DNA of 64,000 bases, from assembly GCA_030068075.1 (NCBI GenBank), contig JAINVK010001442.1, positions 57,158-121,157 on the forward strand, written 5' to 3'. The DNA comes from Paguma larvata (taxonomy: Eukaryota > Chordata > Mammalia > Carnivora > Viverridae). Below, piece after piece: positions 47,036 to 58,359 of this stretch (the stretch's first letter is position 1; every line of letters starts with the position of its first letter). The notes below the pieces were generated by a model. It worked only from the letters and a program-made list of their open reading frames with translations. It ran no database searches and was not told the origin of the DNA. The position numbers and the translations under genes are program-made.

Positions 47036-50025
47036 ATGGATCCTTTGCCCCTTGACGACTGCTATGACTTGGGTGACTACTATGACCACGACTACTACTG
47101 GCTGGGCATGCAAGTGGATATAAGATCCGAACCTGTGGAGGAGGCAGCACCAGAAGCCAAAGAAGACGGCCACATCGATGAAGGCACTCCGGGCGCCATG
47201 GGCAACATTAACCACCTTGGCGTCGTCAACTATGAAGGCAACATCAACCGTGAAGGCGTGGTGAACCATGATGGCGAAGGGAACCACGAGGTTGGTGGTA
47301 TCGTCCAGGAGCCGGAGCAGCAGCTCCCTGAAGAGCCACTCCAAGTGGCAGCCGCGGGGGCGGCGGTGCCCCAGCGCAAGCCGAAAGGAGTCCCGAGCAG
47401 CAGGTTCACGGCATTTCAGGTGCGGGAGCTGGAAAAAGTTTTCCAGCACACTCAATACCTTAACGCAGTCACAAGGTAAGAGACTTGCTCCAGCAAGTGC
47501 CGGGTTCTCCAGGGACCCTGGCCTCACTTCTAGGCATCTTTGTTTCCTCATCCCCCGTCCCCTCTTCCCCCCCCACCCGGCCCCCAGCCCCTTCACCCTT
47601 GCCCCTCCCCCTCCCCCACCCCCTTCTTCCCTTCCTAAACTAAAAAGGACTAGGGTTGGGGAGAATGCCTTCTGTGCATCGAGGGGAATATTTTTATACA
47701 ATAATTCTGTGAAACAAGTCTGGACACTGTGGTGCGCGGGGGTTTTTTTGGCTTCTAAATTGTGGTGGGGGCGCCAGGCTGGCTCAGTTGGGAGAGCGTG
47801 GGATTCTCGATCTCTGGCGGTTGTGAGTTCGAGCCCCACTTAGGCATAGAGATTACATAAACAAACAAACTTAAAGAAAAAGGACTTCTGGGGAGACTGG
47901 GTGGCTCGAGTCGTTTAAGCAGTTAAGTGTCCAACTCTTGTTTTGGGCTCAGGGCATGATCTCCAGGTTCGTGAGTTCGAGCCCATTCGAGCCCGAATAG
48001 GACTCTGCGCTGAGGTGCTTTCTCACTCTCTCTCGCTCTCAAAAATTAAAACAAAACAAACAAAACATTTAAATAGAAAACAAAAGACTTATTAAAAAAC
48101 GGGTAAAATAGGTAATCGTGGCTGGCTCAGAGGAGCGTGCAGCTCTTGATCTCAGAGTCCAAAGTTTGAGCCATATATCGGGTATAGAGATTACTAAAAA
48201 TAAATAAACTTAAAAGACAGTAAATTGCGGTGAAATATATGTAAAATAAAATATACAATCGTAACCATTTTTCAGTGTACAGCTCAGTAAAGTGCATTTA
48301 TATATTTTACAACGAATCTCCAAAACTCTTTTCACCTTGCAAAACTAAAAGAATGCACGGCGAACTACTCTCTATGCCCCCATCGACCCCAGTCCCTGGC
48401 AATCACCTTTCTACTTTGTGTTTGGATGAATTTGACTACTGTAGGTGCTTCCTATAAGTGGAGTTACATGGTACTTTTCTTTTTATGACTGGAGTATTTC
48501 ACTTACCATAATGTTCTCAGGGTTCATCCATGACACAGCATGTCTCAGAATTCCCTTCCTTTTAGGGTTGAGTAATATTCCATGGTTTGTAAATACGGAA
48601 TTTTATTTATCTGTTCTTTTCTTAATGGGCAAGTGAGTGGCTTCTACCTTTTGGCTCTTGTGAATACTGCTGTTGTGAACATGGGTGTGCAAATAGCAGT
48701 TGGAGTCCCTATTCTCAATTATTTGGGGTATATATCCAGAATTGCTGGATCCTTTGGTAACCCCGTGTTTAATTTTTGGAGCAGCTGCGGTGCCGTGTCC
48801 CGTGGTGGCCACACCTTTTCACATTTCCCGTAGTGGTACAAAAGGATCCAATTTCTTCCCATTCTTGTTCACACTTGTGTGTGTGTGTGTGTGTGTCTGT
48901 GTGTGTGTGTATTTTAAAGATTTTATCTTTAGGTAATCTCTGCACCCCAGACGGGGCTTGAACTCATAAGCCTGGGATCAAACATCACGGGATCCGCCAA
49001 CTGTGCCAGCTAGGCGTCCCTGTTTTTAATATTAACCATCTCAGTGGTTGGGAAGTGGTATCTCTTTGTGGTTTTGATTTGCATTCGCCCATTTTTATTC
49101 TTTATAAGACTAATTTATTAATGTTTTTCCTGATTTCTTTATTTTGGTAAAATACTTGTAAAGTGTACTGTCTTTACCATCTTTGCATGTGCAGCTCACT
49201 GGCATTACATGCATTATTATATGCAGCCATCACCACCATTCATTGTCAGAAATCTTTTCATATTGCAAACCTGAAACCCTATGACCATTACACAGCGATA
49301 CCCACTGCCACCCGCCCCTGGTAACCACCATTCTGCTTCCTGTGTGTGATTTTGTCTTTTTGTGACTGATTTATCTTACATAGCATACGGTCTTTTAATT
49401 TTTTTAAGGCTCTGTGGCTTTTTTGTTGAAGTAGAATTGACATACAGTGTTATATTAGTTTCAGGTGTACAACGTAGTAATTCAATGACTTTATACATTA
49501 CTCGGTGCTCACCGCGATAAGTGTTGTCACCATACAACATTATTACAATATTATCGACTGTATTCCCTATGTTATTTTCATATTCATGACTTATTTATTT
49601 TATAACTAGAAGTTTGTACTTCTTAATACCCTCTATTTCTCCTGTCCCCTGACCCAGTTCCTTTTGGGAACCACCAGTTTCTTCTCTGTATTGGGGTCTG
49701 GTTTTTTCTTTTTGTGTGTTTGTTTGTTTTGCCTATCTCCATTTTGTTTTTTAGATTCCACCTATAGGGGCCCTGGGTGGCTCAGTGGGTCAAGCCTCTG
49801 ACTCTTGATCTCAGCTCAGATCTTGATCTCAGGGTTGTGAGTTCAAGAGTTGGGCTCCACGCTAGGCATTAAGCCTACTTGAAAAAAAATAGGTTCCACG
49901 AATAAGGGAAATCATATGGTGTTTGTCTTTCTCTGACTTATTTCACCCAGCATAATACCCTCTGGTTCTATCATGTTGTTGCTAATGGCAAGATCCCATT
50001 CATTTTTTATGCCTGAGTAATATTC

Positions 50026-50068
<43 letters not shown>

Positions 50069-53000
50069 TGTGTGTGTGTGCGTGCGCGCGAGCATCTGTG
50101 GGTGTGTGTGTTTTAGAGAGATAGAGAGAGAAAGAGAGATTTTTTAAAAAATTTTTAATCTTTAGTTTTCAGAGAGAGAGAGAGAGAGAGCACGCAGGAG
50201 GGGCAGAAAGAAAGGGGGACAGAGGATCCAGAACAGGCTTCACCCTGACAGCAGAGAGCCCAAGTGGGGCTTGAACTCACGAATCATGAGAACATGATCT
50301 GAGCCAGAGTCGGACACTTAACCGACTGAGCCACCCAGGCGCCCGTAATTTTTTTTAAATAGTGTATTAAAATCATTTATCTTGACTACCAAGTTGTTAA
50401 TGCCACATTAAATTTTGAGGGGAAGCCATCTATAAAGCAAGCCTGGAACTGGAAATGACAGAAAAGTTTACTTGGTGGATGGACTCTTGACGGGAGGGTA
50501 CACATCTTAAAACAAGCATAAAATGTTTACCTGTACATTTCATTTTATCCACAGCTCCAGATACTAAACATTTGTGGTTTTCTCTCCTCAGAAGGGAACT
50601 TGCGAGCTGCATGGATGTGACCGAAGCCAGAGTGAAGGTCAGTAAACTTTCTGAAAGCAGCTCTAGGTCTTGTAACACTTCTGTTCCAGGTGTTCTCGAG
50701 TTGGTTTGTTCCTGTTGTCTTTTGTGACGTTGCAAATAAGTTGGCTTTAGGAGTCTCTGTGAGTGAAAAATGGGATATGCGAACTCCAGCTTATGGGTAT
50801 TTCCCGTTACCAGAGGGAAAACGATTTCTTTTATTTATTTATTTATTTTTTGAAAGCAGCAAGACCTTTTTATTTTAATATGAAACTATTCCACTGCTCT
50901 CCTGAGAAAGAAATAAACCCAAGTTTTTGTGACTGTTGAAACAATGTATGATTTCAGAAATTTTTTTGTTTGTTTACATGCTTCTAACCGTTTATTGCCC
51001 AAAGTATATTAAATACAGATGTGTAATATAGAACATAAATATCATCTAAAATATTCTATATAAGGTATTTCATCGTGTATATTTGGTTGGTTTTATTGTT
51101 ACACTGCTTAGTTTTAACTGGTTTGATTCCATAGTATCAAAAGAGAAAAGAATTGAAAACAAAATCATATGGGATGGATAGTCACACAAAAAGAAAAATA
51201 CCATTTTGTAAATGAATGAAAGATAAAACATTCTTCATCAAGAGGCTTCTCCTTTAATGTCAGGTGTCATGCATGACAACTTTGCAATGATAAGCCATGC
51301 TTCTTCAGTGTACAAGGTCATGTTCAAAGTTGGAAAAGAGGATGCATATAATATTGGAAAGTTCAGAGTTGTTTTTAATGTGTATTTATTTTTAGAGAGA
51401 GAGAGAAGACAGAGAGTGAGCGGCGGAGGGGCAGAGAAAGTGGGAGACACAGAATCCGAAGCAGGCTCCAGGCTCCGAGCTATCGGCACAGAGCCCGATG
51501 CCGGGACTCGAACTCACAAACCACGAGATCATGACCTGAGCCGAAGTCATGATTCTTAAGCAACTGAGCCACCCATTTTCTTAAAGGAAAAGAAACATTG
51601 ACTTGCTTCTCCTATTCCATATACAAAAACAGATAAATATTTTTTTGCAAACATATAGATATGTGTATCTCTATATCTACATATGGTGTGAATATACACA
51701 TATATGTGTATATTAGATAAAGTTCCACTCTTTCTAACACAGATATCCTTTATTTTATTTCATTATTTTATTTTATTTTTTAATGTCTATTCATTTTACT
51801 TTTGAGAGAGAGACAGAGAGCACAAGTGAGAGAAGGACAGAGAGAGAGACAAAGAATCCAAAGTAGGCTCCAGCTCCGAGCTGCAGCACCAAGGCAGATG
51901 TGGGGCCCAATCCCAGCACTCAAAACACACATACCCTTTAAAGAGTCCTTCTGTGTGGAGTCATATTGGGGCTCAGGCTGACCGTGGAAGTATTCGAATT
52001 AATGCACAGAGGAGCAGGTTATGAGAGGGTTCAGTTATACCAAGATAAAGCCACACATAAGCTCTTAGCTAGTAGGTGAATTAGACACTTTGGGGTGGGG
52101 GCGCCTGGGAGGCTGCGTCAGTTGAGCATCCGACTTTGGCTCAGGTCATGATCTTGCAGTTCATAGGTTCGAGCCCTGCGTCGGGCTGTATGTAGAGTGC
52201 TCAGAGCCTGGAGTCTGGAGCCCGCCTCAGATTCTGTGTCTCCCTCTCTCTCTGCCCGTCCCCTGCTCATGCTCTGTCTCTCTCTCAAAAACAAACAAGC
52301 AGTAACAATAGGCCTTCCGGATACTACGCAAATTCAACAAATCTACTAAACGTGTAGGCAAATATTCTCTTGAGGATTTCTAACATTTTAAGGAGTTTTT
52401 TTCATGTTGGTGATGCTATTTTGCAGAGTTGAGTTTTGTGGAATTTGGTTGGTTCTGGGTTGGGTGGTCCTTACTTTGGGATGGATTCATTGTGTTAGTT
52501 TTAAATAGTTTTCATTCCCTCAGGCACTGGTGACTAATTTTTAGGTCACGCAATAAAAAGATGACCCCCCAAAATAAATTACAGCAGAGTGATATTTGCC
52601 CAAAAGAGAAAGGAGAGGAAACCAGGATGGGTGTATTGGCTTGGCTGCAGAGTGCATATGTGAGCGCATTGATGGAAAGGAGTTGCAGGGACGCCTGGCT
52701 GGCTCAGTCGGAGGAGCACGTAACTCTTGATCTTGGGGTGCGAGTTTGAGACCTACGCTGGGGTGTAGCGATTACTAAAAACTGAAAATAAACGTTAGAA
52801 ATTACAAAGAAAAGAACAGCTGCAGATCTGGTGGTGGGAGTATCTGAAAAGCAGCCCGGCAGAGCTGACCGTGGAGCAGTGGCATCCCAACACCGAAGAC
52901 TGGGGCCCCGGGCCCGGCCCAGATTGGAAAGGTTGGGAGAAGACTGGGAGCTCTTTTTCAGGCCGACAAGGCATATGCAGAGGAGAAGAAAAACGTTAAG

Positions 53001-55420
53001 GTTTGGGGACTAGCTCTTTCTCCTTCCTGGGTTTCCTAATCCACTCTCAATGGCATTTTGAAGGGGAAATAAGCCACAAGAACCAAATCAGGGGGAAAAA
53101 CCAGTGTTCTCGCAGATTTCCAAACCAGACAGTATGAATTTCCCCCAAGAAACTTAATACCTGGGTTTCCTCCTTTCTTTTGCAAGTAGGTTTTGTGAAG
53201 CCAATATTGAGAATACAGCCCATATCGGGGCACGTGGATGGCTCAGCCGACTAAGCCTCTGACTCTTGGCTTCAGCTCGGGTCATGATCTTACCATTTGT
53301 GACTTCGAGTCCCCACATTGGGCTCCGTGATGGCAGCATGAAGCCTGCTTGGGATTCTCTCACTCTCCCTCTTTCTCTGCTCCTCCCCCACATCCTCTCT
53401 ATCTCTCTCTCTCAAAATAAATAAACATTAAAAACTTTTTTCTTTCTTTTTAAAAATTTTTTTAATGTTTATTTATTTTTGAGACATAGAGCCAGAGTGT
53501 GAGCAGGAGAAGGGCAGAGAGAACGGGAGACACATAATCCGAAGCAGGCTCCAGGCTCTGAGCTGTCAGCACAGAGCCTGAAGCAATGGCTCGAACTCAT
53601 GGACCGAGAGATCATGACCTGAGCCGAAGTCGGCCCCTTAACCGACTGAGCCACCCAGGTGCCCCTAAAAAATGTTTTTTTAAATATTTATTTTATTTTT
53701 GAGACAGAGAGAGAGACAGAGCATGAATGGGGGAGGGGCGGAGAGAGAGGGAGACACAGAATGTGAAGCGGGCTCCAGGCTCTGAGCTGTCAGCACAGAG
53801 CCCGACGTGGGGCTCGAACTCACAGACCGCGAGATCCTGACCTGAGCCAAGTCGGCCGCTCAACCAACTGAGCCACCCAGGCGCCCCTAAAAATGTTTTT
53901 AAAAAGAGAGAACACAGCCCTACAAGAGCCATCTTTAGTTTCCTAGTGTTTGTGGATATTTGACCACTGGTACATTCAGATCCCCGTAGAATGAGCTGTA
54001 TTTTACATGGCCTCGTCGAAGCTATGTATTTCTGCAGCAGAAATACCACCAATCTAAAACAGGACTGCAAGCATGAGGTCTCAGGCAGGGAGAGAAAGCC
54101 TTTTGTGCCACTTAAGATGTGTAGTTTGGAAACTTCTGAAGGAATTTCCATATGATGTTAACCCCACTAACTAGGATACCAAGAAGACAGTCAAGTCTAA
54201 CTGACCATTCTGTTTGTTTGCAAAGATATTTGGCAGATATTTAGGAAGAAGCCATTTTATGACCCTTTACCCTCTATCTTCCTAAACCGCCTGTTTCACC
54301 TTGCCTTAAGAATAAGGGATGGGACTGGGACCTCCAGGTCGTGTAGCAGCGCCGAGGGGCCCTGCCCTGCTGGACAACAGTGGCTCGGGGTCCAGGGTCC
54401 CGGAACTGTGGCCAGAGCACAGTGAGCCGACCTGGTCCTGAGCCCGGGAAGGTTTGCAGGGCGGGGCAGGAGGGAGCATGCCGAATTGACAACGGTGACA
54501 ATGGTGTGCCTCTTTCCCCTAAACTCGTGGGTGGCCAAAGAGTTTTGAGCATGTCAGTTACTTTGGGTCAAGTTGGTCGCCACTTTCTTAAGACTACTGA
54601 AGGAAGTATCTGAAGTATCAAGGCAGTGTGCGGGGCCTCCGCAACTCTCACGCCCCAACCAGACAAGCGCAAACTCCATGGGACCCCACGACGAGGCCGC
54701 CCTTGCCAGACTGCTTTTGAACTCTCAAGAGGTTTCAGAGGAGTAATGGCCCCCTTAGACATCCTGGAAGGAAGTCTGTCTAAAAACCCAACGCGTTCTT
54801 CCTATTAATCATTTACTTCGCACCAAAGATAGGCTGTTCAAATAGGGAGGTGTTCCCCTCAATATGACATTAAACAAGGCCCACCCCTGACAAGCGCCCA
54901 CATTACCCCAGAACAAGGTGACACTGTCTCTAGTGAGGAGACGGCAGGAGGTGACTGGACAGCTGGGCGTCAGCCGTCAGGATACAGGCCTTTCTTTATC
55001 CCGTTACCAGGTAGTGGATCGACAAGCACGTGGTGCAACTCATAACTAGACCTGCATCCCATACCTGAAGAAAAAAAACATTTGAATATTAAAATCAGGA
55101 AGACAGAGACAAAGCGATAAGTCTGTTCCGGAATTTCGGCACAGAGCTAGTGCTCAGTAAGGGAACTAAAGGGAGGGGGGGGTGGGGATAACTTCCCTGA
55201 GGAAACAGCTTCTCTTGGCGCGGCATGAAGTCTCAGCGGTACACACACTCGCATGGAGTGGCTTTTGTCTTAGGACGTTGACCTTTCGACGTACTGAACC
55301 GATGATCCTTCTTCCCTCTGATTGCAGGTTTGGTTTAAGAATAGGAGAGCCAAGTTAAGGAGACACGAGAGGGCAACGACGCTCGGAAACACCCCGCTGC
55401 TAAAGTGGACCGCCTGTTAA
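47036..55420 (+). CDS. RHOXF1: RHOXF1, Rhox homeobox family member 1 (three coding exons)
   Basis: Homeodomain transcription factor of the X-linked RHOX cluster, expected in the nucleus of germline or placental cells from what is known of the family. Coding exons: 47036-47475 (donor GTAAGA), 50592-50637 (acceptor CTCCTCAG, donor GTCAGT), 55328-55420 (acceptor GATTGCAG, stop TAA 55418). The joined frame is open and gives 192 residues. The homeodomain is about residues 117-176, with Leu132, Phe136, Trp164, Phe165, Asn167 and Arg169 at HD positions 16, 20, 48, 49, 51 and 53, and Lys166 at position 50. The two introns cut it after HD30/31 and HD46, the usual RHOX sites. The middle segment (GTPGAMGNINHLG..., Asn/Gly/Glu-rich) resembles primate RHOXF1. 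The N terminus is rich in Asp and Tyr. The start has a good context (GCCATGG). Introns are filled with SINE and L1 remnants. Confidence 0.9.
47555..47640. repeat. C-rich tract in RHOXF1 intron 1
   Basis: About 85 bases almost only of C and T with many CCCC runs, so the minus strand is G-rich and could form quadruplexes. It lies 80 bases after the first coding exon. Confidence 0.8.
47766..50345. mobile_element. Repeats filling RHOXF1 intron 1
   Basis: SINEs at 47766-47870 (+, short), 47888-48060 (+), 48110-48210 (+, short), 48910-49020 (-, short), 49760-49890 (+, short) and 50155-50345 (-). Three old L1 3' ends follow one another on the minus strand: 48215-49125, 49130-49395 and 49400-50020. 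TG repeats are at 48878-48912 and 50028-50095. Confidence 0.75.
50638..55327 (+). other. RHOXF1 intron 2
   Basis: The first 190 bases and 51934-52060 align with the left RHOXF2 intron (12042-12250 and 12535-12670; shared text includes GTGTGGAGTCAT and TTATGAGAGGGTTCA). SINEs at 51378-51575 (-), 51770-51920 (-, partial), 52095-52310 (+), 52688-52800 (+, short), 53223-53430 (+), 53455-53665 (-) and 53680-53888 (-). 53930-55320 is unique-looking with no gene; open frames there have no known domain. Confidence 0.75.
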
Positions 55421-55551
55421 TCCTAATGTTGGACAGGTCCTAGAATGCTGTTCTCGTCCAGGAGCCAGATCGGAGATGGGTTCTTCGGTGCCACTGACGC
55501 CGGGGCCGCCCTCGCCGCCCCTGCCACCCTTTTCTCCGCAGTTGCATTATC

Positions 55552-55557
55552 AATAAA
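55552..55557 (+). promoter_or_regulatory. RHOXF1 polyadenylation signal
   Basis: AATAAA lies 132 bases after the RHOXF1 stop codon, in a short 3' UTR with a GCC-rich stretch (55497-55530) before it. It is the first canonical signal downstream of the gene. Confidence 0.7.
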
Positions 55558-55574
55558 GAGATAAATTCTCTATG

Positions 55575-56440
55575 CCTTTGCTTTTGTGTGCCAAACGGGA
55601 GCAAGTAGGGTGTGGATATAAATTGGAAGGAAATGCCATTTACACAGAACGACAAGGAGGCCTCCTTTCACGAGGAGACCTCCCCGAGTCACCGTCTGGA
55701 GGCCCCGCATGTCCCAGAAGTTCCCCGAGGGCCCAGGATGACTTGGCACTGACCTGTATTTTCCCTACCATCCTGCACTCCCTCACCCCATCGTCATCCC
55801 CACCTTGCTGCTTTGGGACCACAAATAGGGGCAAAATGTGGTGGTGGGGGGAGTCCCTAGGGAGAGAGCAGTGTCGTTTCCAGAGATGAGCCGGAACTTG
55901 TCAGCTACTGGGCTCTGGGGGAAACCTGCGAGGTGACGCACAGGGATTTATGGGAAGGTGGCCACCGAACATGCACGCGGTATGTTTCCAGTTCTGGTCG
56001 CTACTTCTCCCCTTTGTGTGGAGGAGACCGGGCTAGAAGCCGTCCTGGCACACAGGTTCTGCGGCTTCAAAAGAAACCTGAGAAGAGATTCCATCAAGGC
56101 CAGAAAGAGGCCCTTCTCCTTTTTCCCCTCCCCCACCGGCCGAGGAAAGCATATTATGCGTCCTTCCCCAGCTCAGAAGCTGACTACTATGCCCTCGAAA
56201 GCATTTCGTCACCTTCAGCATCCTTGAGAGCACCCCAATTCCTGCCGTCGAACCCTCAAAGGGGACCTGTTGGTTTCCTGTGGCTCAAAGCGAGAGTAAG
56301 GAGACCGGCCGGGCAGGGTTCTAGAATAATCCCTCGTTGCAAAGAAGCAGTCATACCTTCACTTTGTTCCTGCTGTCTTTGTGTGAGAATGCCAGTGTAG
56401 AAAAAAGACCAAGTAAGGGTTGGTGAAGGAAGAGGCCCAG
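55575..56440. other. Sequence between RHOXF1 and the U6 pseudogene
   Basis: No repeat or gene recognised. A plus-strand open frame of 155 codons (55933-56400) has no recognisable motif, no splice support and low-complexity composition, so it is not called. Confidence 0.5.
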
Positions 56441-56458
56441 GCCCACTTTTTTTTTTTT

Positions 56459-56565
56459 TTAACATGAAACAATTCACAAATTTGCATGTCCTCCTTGTGC
56501 GGGAGGCCGTGTTCATCTTCTCTGCGTTGTTCCGATTTTAGTATACGCTCTGCCAAAGCGAGCGT
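56459..56565 (-). pseudogene. Retroposed U6 snRNA pseudogene
   Basis: Read on the minus strand from 56565 it follows U6 along its whole length: CTCGCTTTGGCAGAGCGTAT, ACTAAAATCGGAAC, GAAGATGAACACGGCC, ACATGCAAATTTGTGAA. It has scattered substitutions, including in the ACAGAGA region (ACGCAGA). It ends in an A tail (T run 56447-56460 on the plus strand) and is flanked by GGCCCAC at 56440-56446 and 56567-56573. Tail and target duplication indicate L1-driven retroposition, so it should not be a working U6 gene. Confidence 0.9.
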
Positions 56566-56573
56566 GGGCCCAC

Positions 56574-57120
56574 TTTTTAAAAAGCATTAAATTCTTCTCG
56601 GTCCGGCCTTTGTTTCTGAGGAATCTTGAGCAACGTGAGGCTCCTTTAGTGGAGTTCTGTGTGATCAGCTGCGGACATCAGGATCCTGTAAAGTGACTGC
56701 AGTAATGACAGACCAGGTGCCTCGGTGACATCAGAATTTCCTCTCGTGGGCGTTATTCGGACCCCAGTTTCACAGCACTCGTGTGTTCCCAGAGGGAAGG
56801 GAGGCTCCGGTGTCTTGAGAACGCACACCTCTTTGCCATGGCGTCCACTAATGTTTCTTTCCTTCGTGCTGCCTTTCTCGCCCGTGAGCGACAGATGTCA
56901 GTAAAGTGGTTGCAATGCCAGGCTTGCACTGAGAGGGTGTCACTGCTCACTGGAGCCCCGAGGCCTTGCTGGCAGCGAGGGAAATTCAAGACTGTTTCCG
57001 CGCACACAGGCCCACGGCCATTCTCATCAGAGGATTTTGAAGCCTCTTTCAGTAATTTCGAGAGTATTTCCTAGTGTCGACAGCTCTCCTTCTTTTTTAT
57101 TTTACTTGTTCATTAATTTC
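56574..57120. other. Unassigned sequence before the provirus
   Basis: No repeat, splice site pair or protein similarity recognised. A 97-codon open frame at 56781-57074 has no known motif. Confidence 0.4.
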
Positions 57121-57124
57121 TAAA

Positions 57125-57345
57125 TGCTCATTTATTTTTAAGGGTGAGAGAGCATGTGCTGTGGGGGCAGTGGCGAGGGGCAGAGAGAGAGACAGAAGAG
57201 AGAGAGAGACCGAGGACCTGAAGCGGGCTCTGTGCTAACAGCAGAGAGCCCGAGGGGGCGACTCGAACCCACCAACCCCGAGATCATGATCTGAGCCAAA
57301 AGCAAGAGTCGGATGCTCAACCGAGTGTGCTACTACTCAGGCTGC
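57125..57345 (-). mobile_element. SINE next to the provirus 5' end
   Basis: Minus-strand SINE (TTATTTTTAAGGGTGAGAGA ... GAGCCCGAGGGGGCGACTCG ... TCAGGCTGCCC). It lies where the 5' part of the upstream LTR would be expected, and is the last SINE in the window. Confidence 0.85.
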
Positions 57346-57394
57346 CCGTCTGTCTTTTTTAAATACTAAGTTTCTCACTGCTTTGGTACCTTCT

Positions 57395-57655
57395 GAACTA
57401 TAGGGTCTGAACGAATAAGCTCCAGGTACTGTCAGACTGAGGTGCAGCCCCAATCAGACTGTATGTCTGCATGTTACCATGAATGGGAGACAAAGAAGTA
57501 GAAATCGTGTAAAAGGCCACAACCCGCTGCACTCGGGCTCAGTTTTTCGGGGACAAACCCACTGAGTCCATGAGGGCATGAATAAAGTTACTTCCTAGAA
57601 AGGAAAGTCTTGGCGTCACGACCCTCCGTCTGTACAAACCTCAGTCCCATTACAT
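57395..57655 (+). repeat. 5' LTR, truncated at its 5' side
   Basis: Matches the 3' LTR from the CCAATCAGACT block (57448) through GGGAGACAAAGAAGTAGAAA (57486), GCTCAGTTTTTC and CCCACTGAG. It has an AATAAA at 57580-57585. The first 100 or so bases of U3 present in the 3' LTR are absent or unrecognisable. Confidence 0.85.
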
Positions 57656-57659
57656 TACG

Positions 57660-57677
57660 TGGGGGCTCATCCAGGAT
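57660..57677 (+). other. Retroviral primer binding site, proline tRNA type
   Basis: TGGGGGCTCATCCAGGAT follows the 5' LTR. It differs at two positions (both G to A) from the complement of the tRNA-Pro 3' end used by many gammaretroviruses. Confidence 0.88.
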
Positions 57678-58359
57678 TCAGAGACGGTGTGTTTCCACCT
57701 CTCTTGTCACCGCGGTACGAACCTCAGGGTACTGGGAGAGGCGACATAGCCTAGCGCCAACGGACAGCTTGATCCATATGAGACTAGGCCCTCCCAGCTT
57801 ACCGGTTCGACGGCCCCAGATGCACAAAGGAACCCAGTGAGGCCCAGGAACCAGCTCAGGGAGCACCGCCCAACAGACTGGCAAGAACCTGGGGTTCGTT
57901 TTGGTAGACCTACTTCTAGGAGGCAGAAGGGGAGCCTGATCGCTCCCCAGAGTCCCAGAGTTCCCGGAGTGGTTCCATAAGGAAAAAGGAACGAAACCAC
58001 GACTCGAAGGCACTAGGCGCTGGGCGGTAGGTTGCAGTCGCAGTGCGACTGTGTGTGAAAGAGAGAGATGGATAGTGGAAAGCTTCCAACCAGACCAAGG
58101 GCCAAAGCCAGTGCTGAGTCCCGATTCGTGGTTCCGTGGCAACCTCATACGGCTTAAGGCGGCATCAGTCTTCCTCAGGAGTCTGATCCAGGTCAGGGAT
58201 TAAAACTGAACCTGACAATGCTAACAGGTGCCTGAAGTAAATCTGAGAGGAGAACGGCCCGGAAATGGACGAAGCCAGTGTGTGTCCTCCCCAAATGAGC
58301 ACCCCTCCTTCCCCCTTTCTCCTCTCCTGTGCATGAAAGTTGTCCGTTACTGGGAGGAA

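Noticed and set aside
46985..47839. 284-codon open frame on the minus strand opposite RHOXF1 exon 1
   Set aside because: It is the antisense of the coding exon plus the C-rich intron tract, with a His/Val/Ala-biased composition and no known domain.
55933..56400. 155-codon plus-strand frame downstream of RHOXF1
   Set aside because: No motif, splice sites or repeat relationship; likely chance in GC-rich DNA.
1..57345. Many tRNA-like boxes (TGGCTCAGTCGGTTAAGC, GTTCGAGCCCC)
   Set aside because: They are the tRNA-Lys-derived heads of SINEs, not tRNA genes; they continue into CT-rich tails and A-rich ends.
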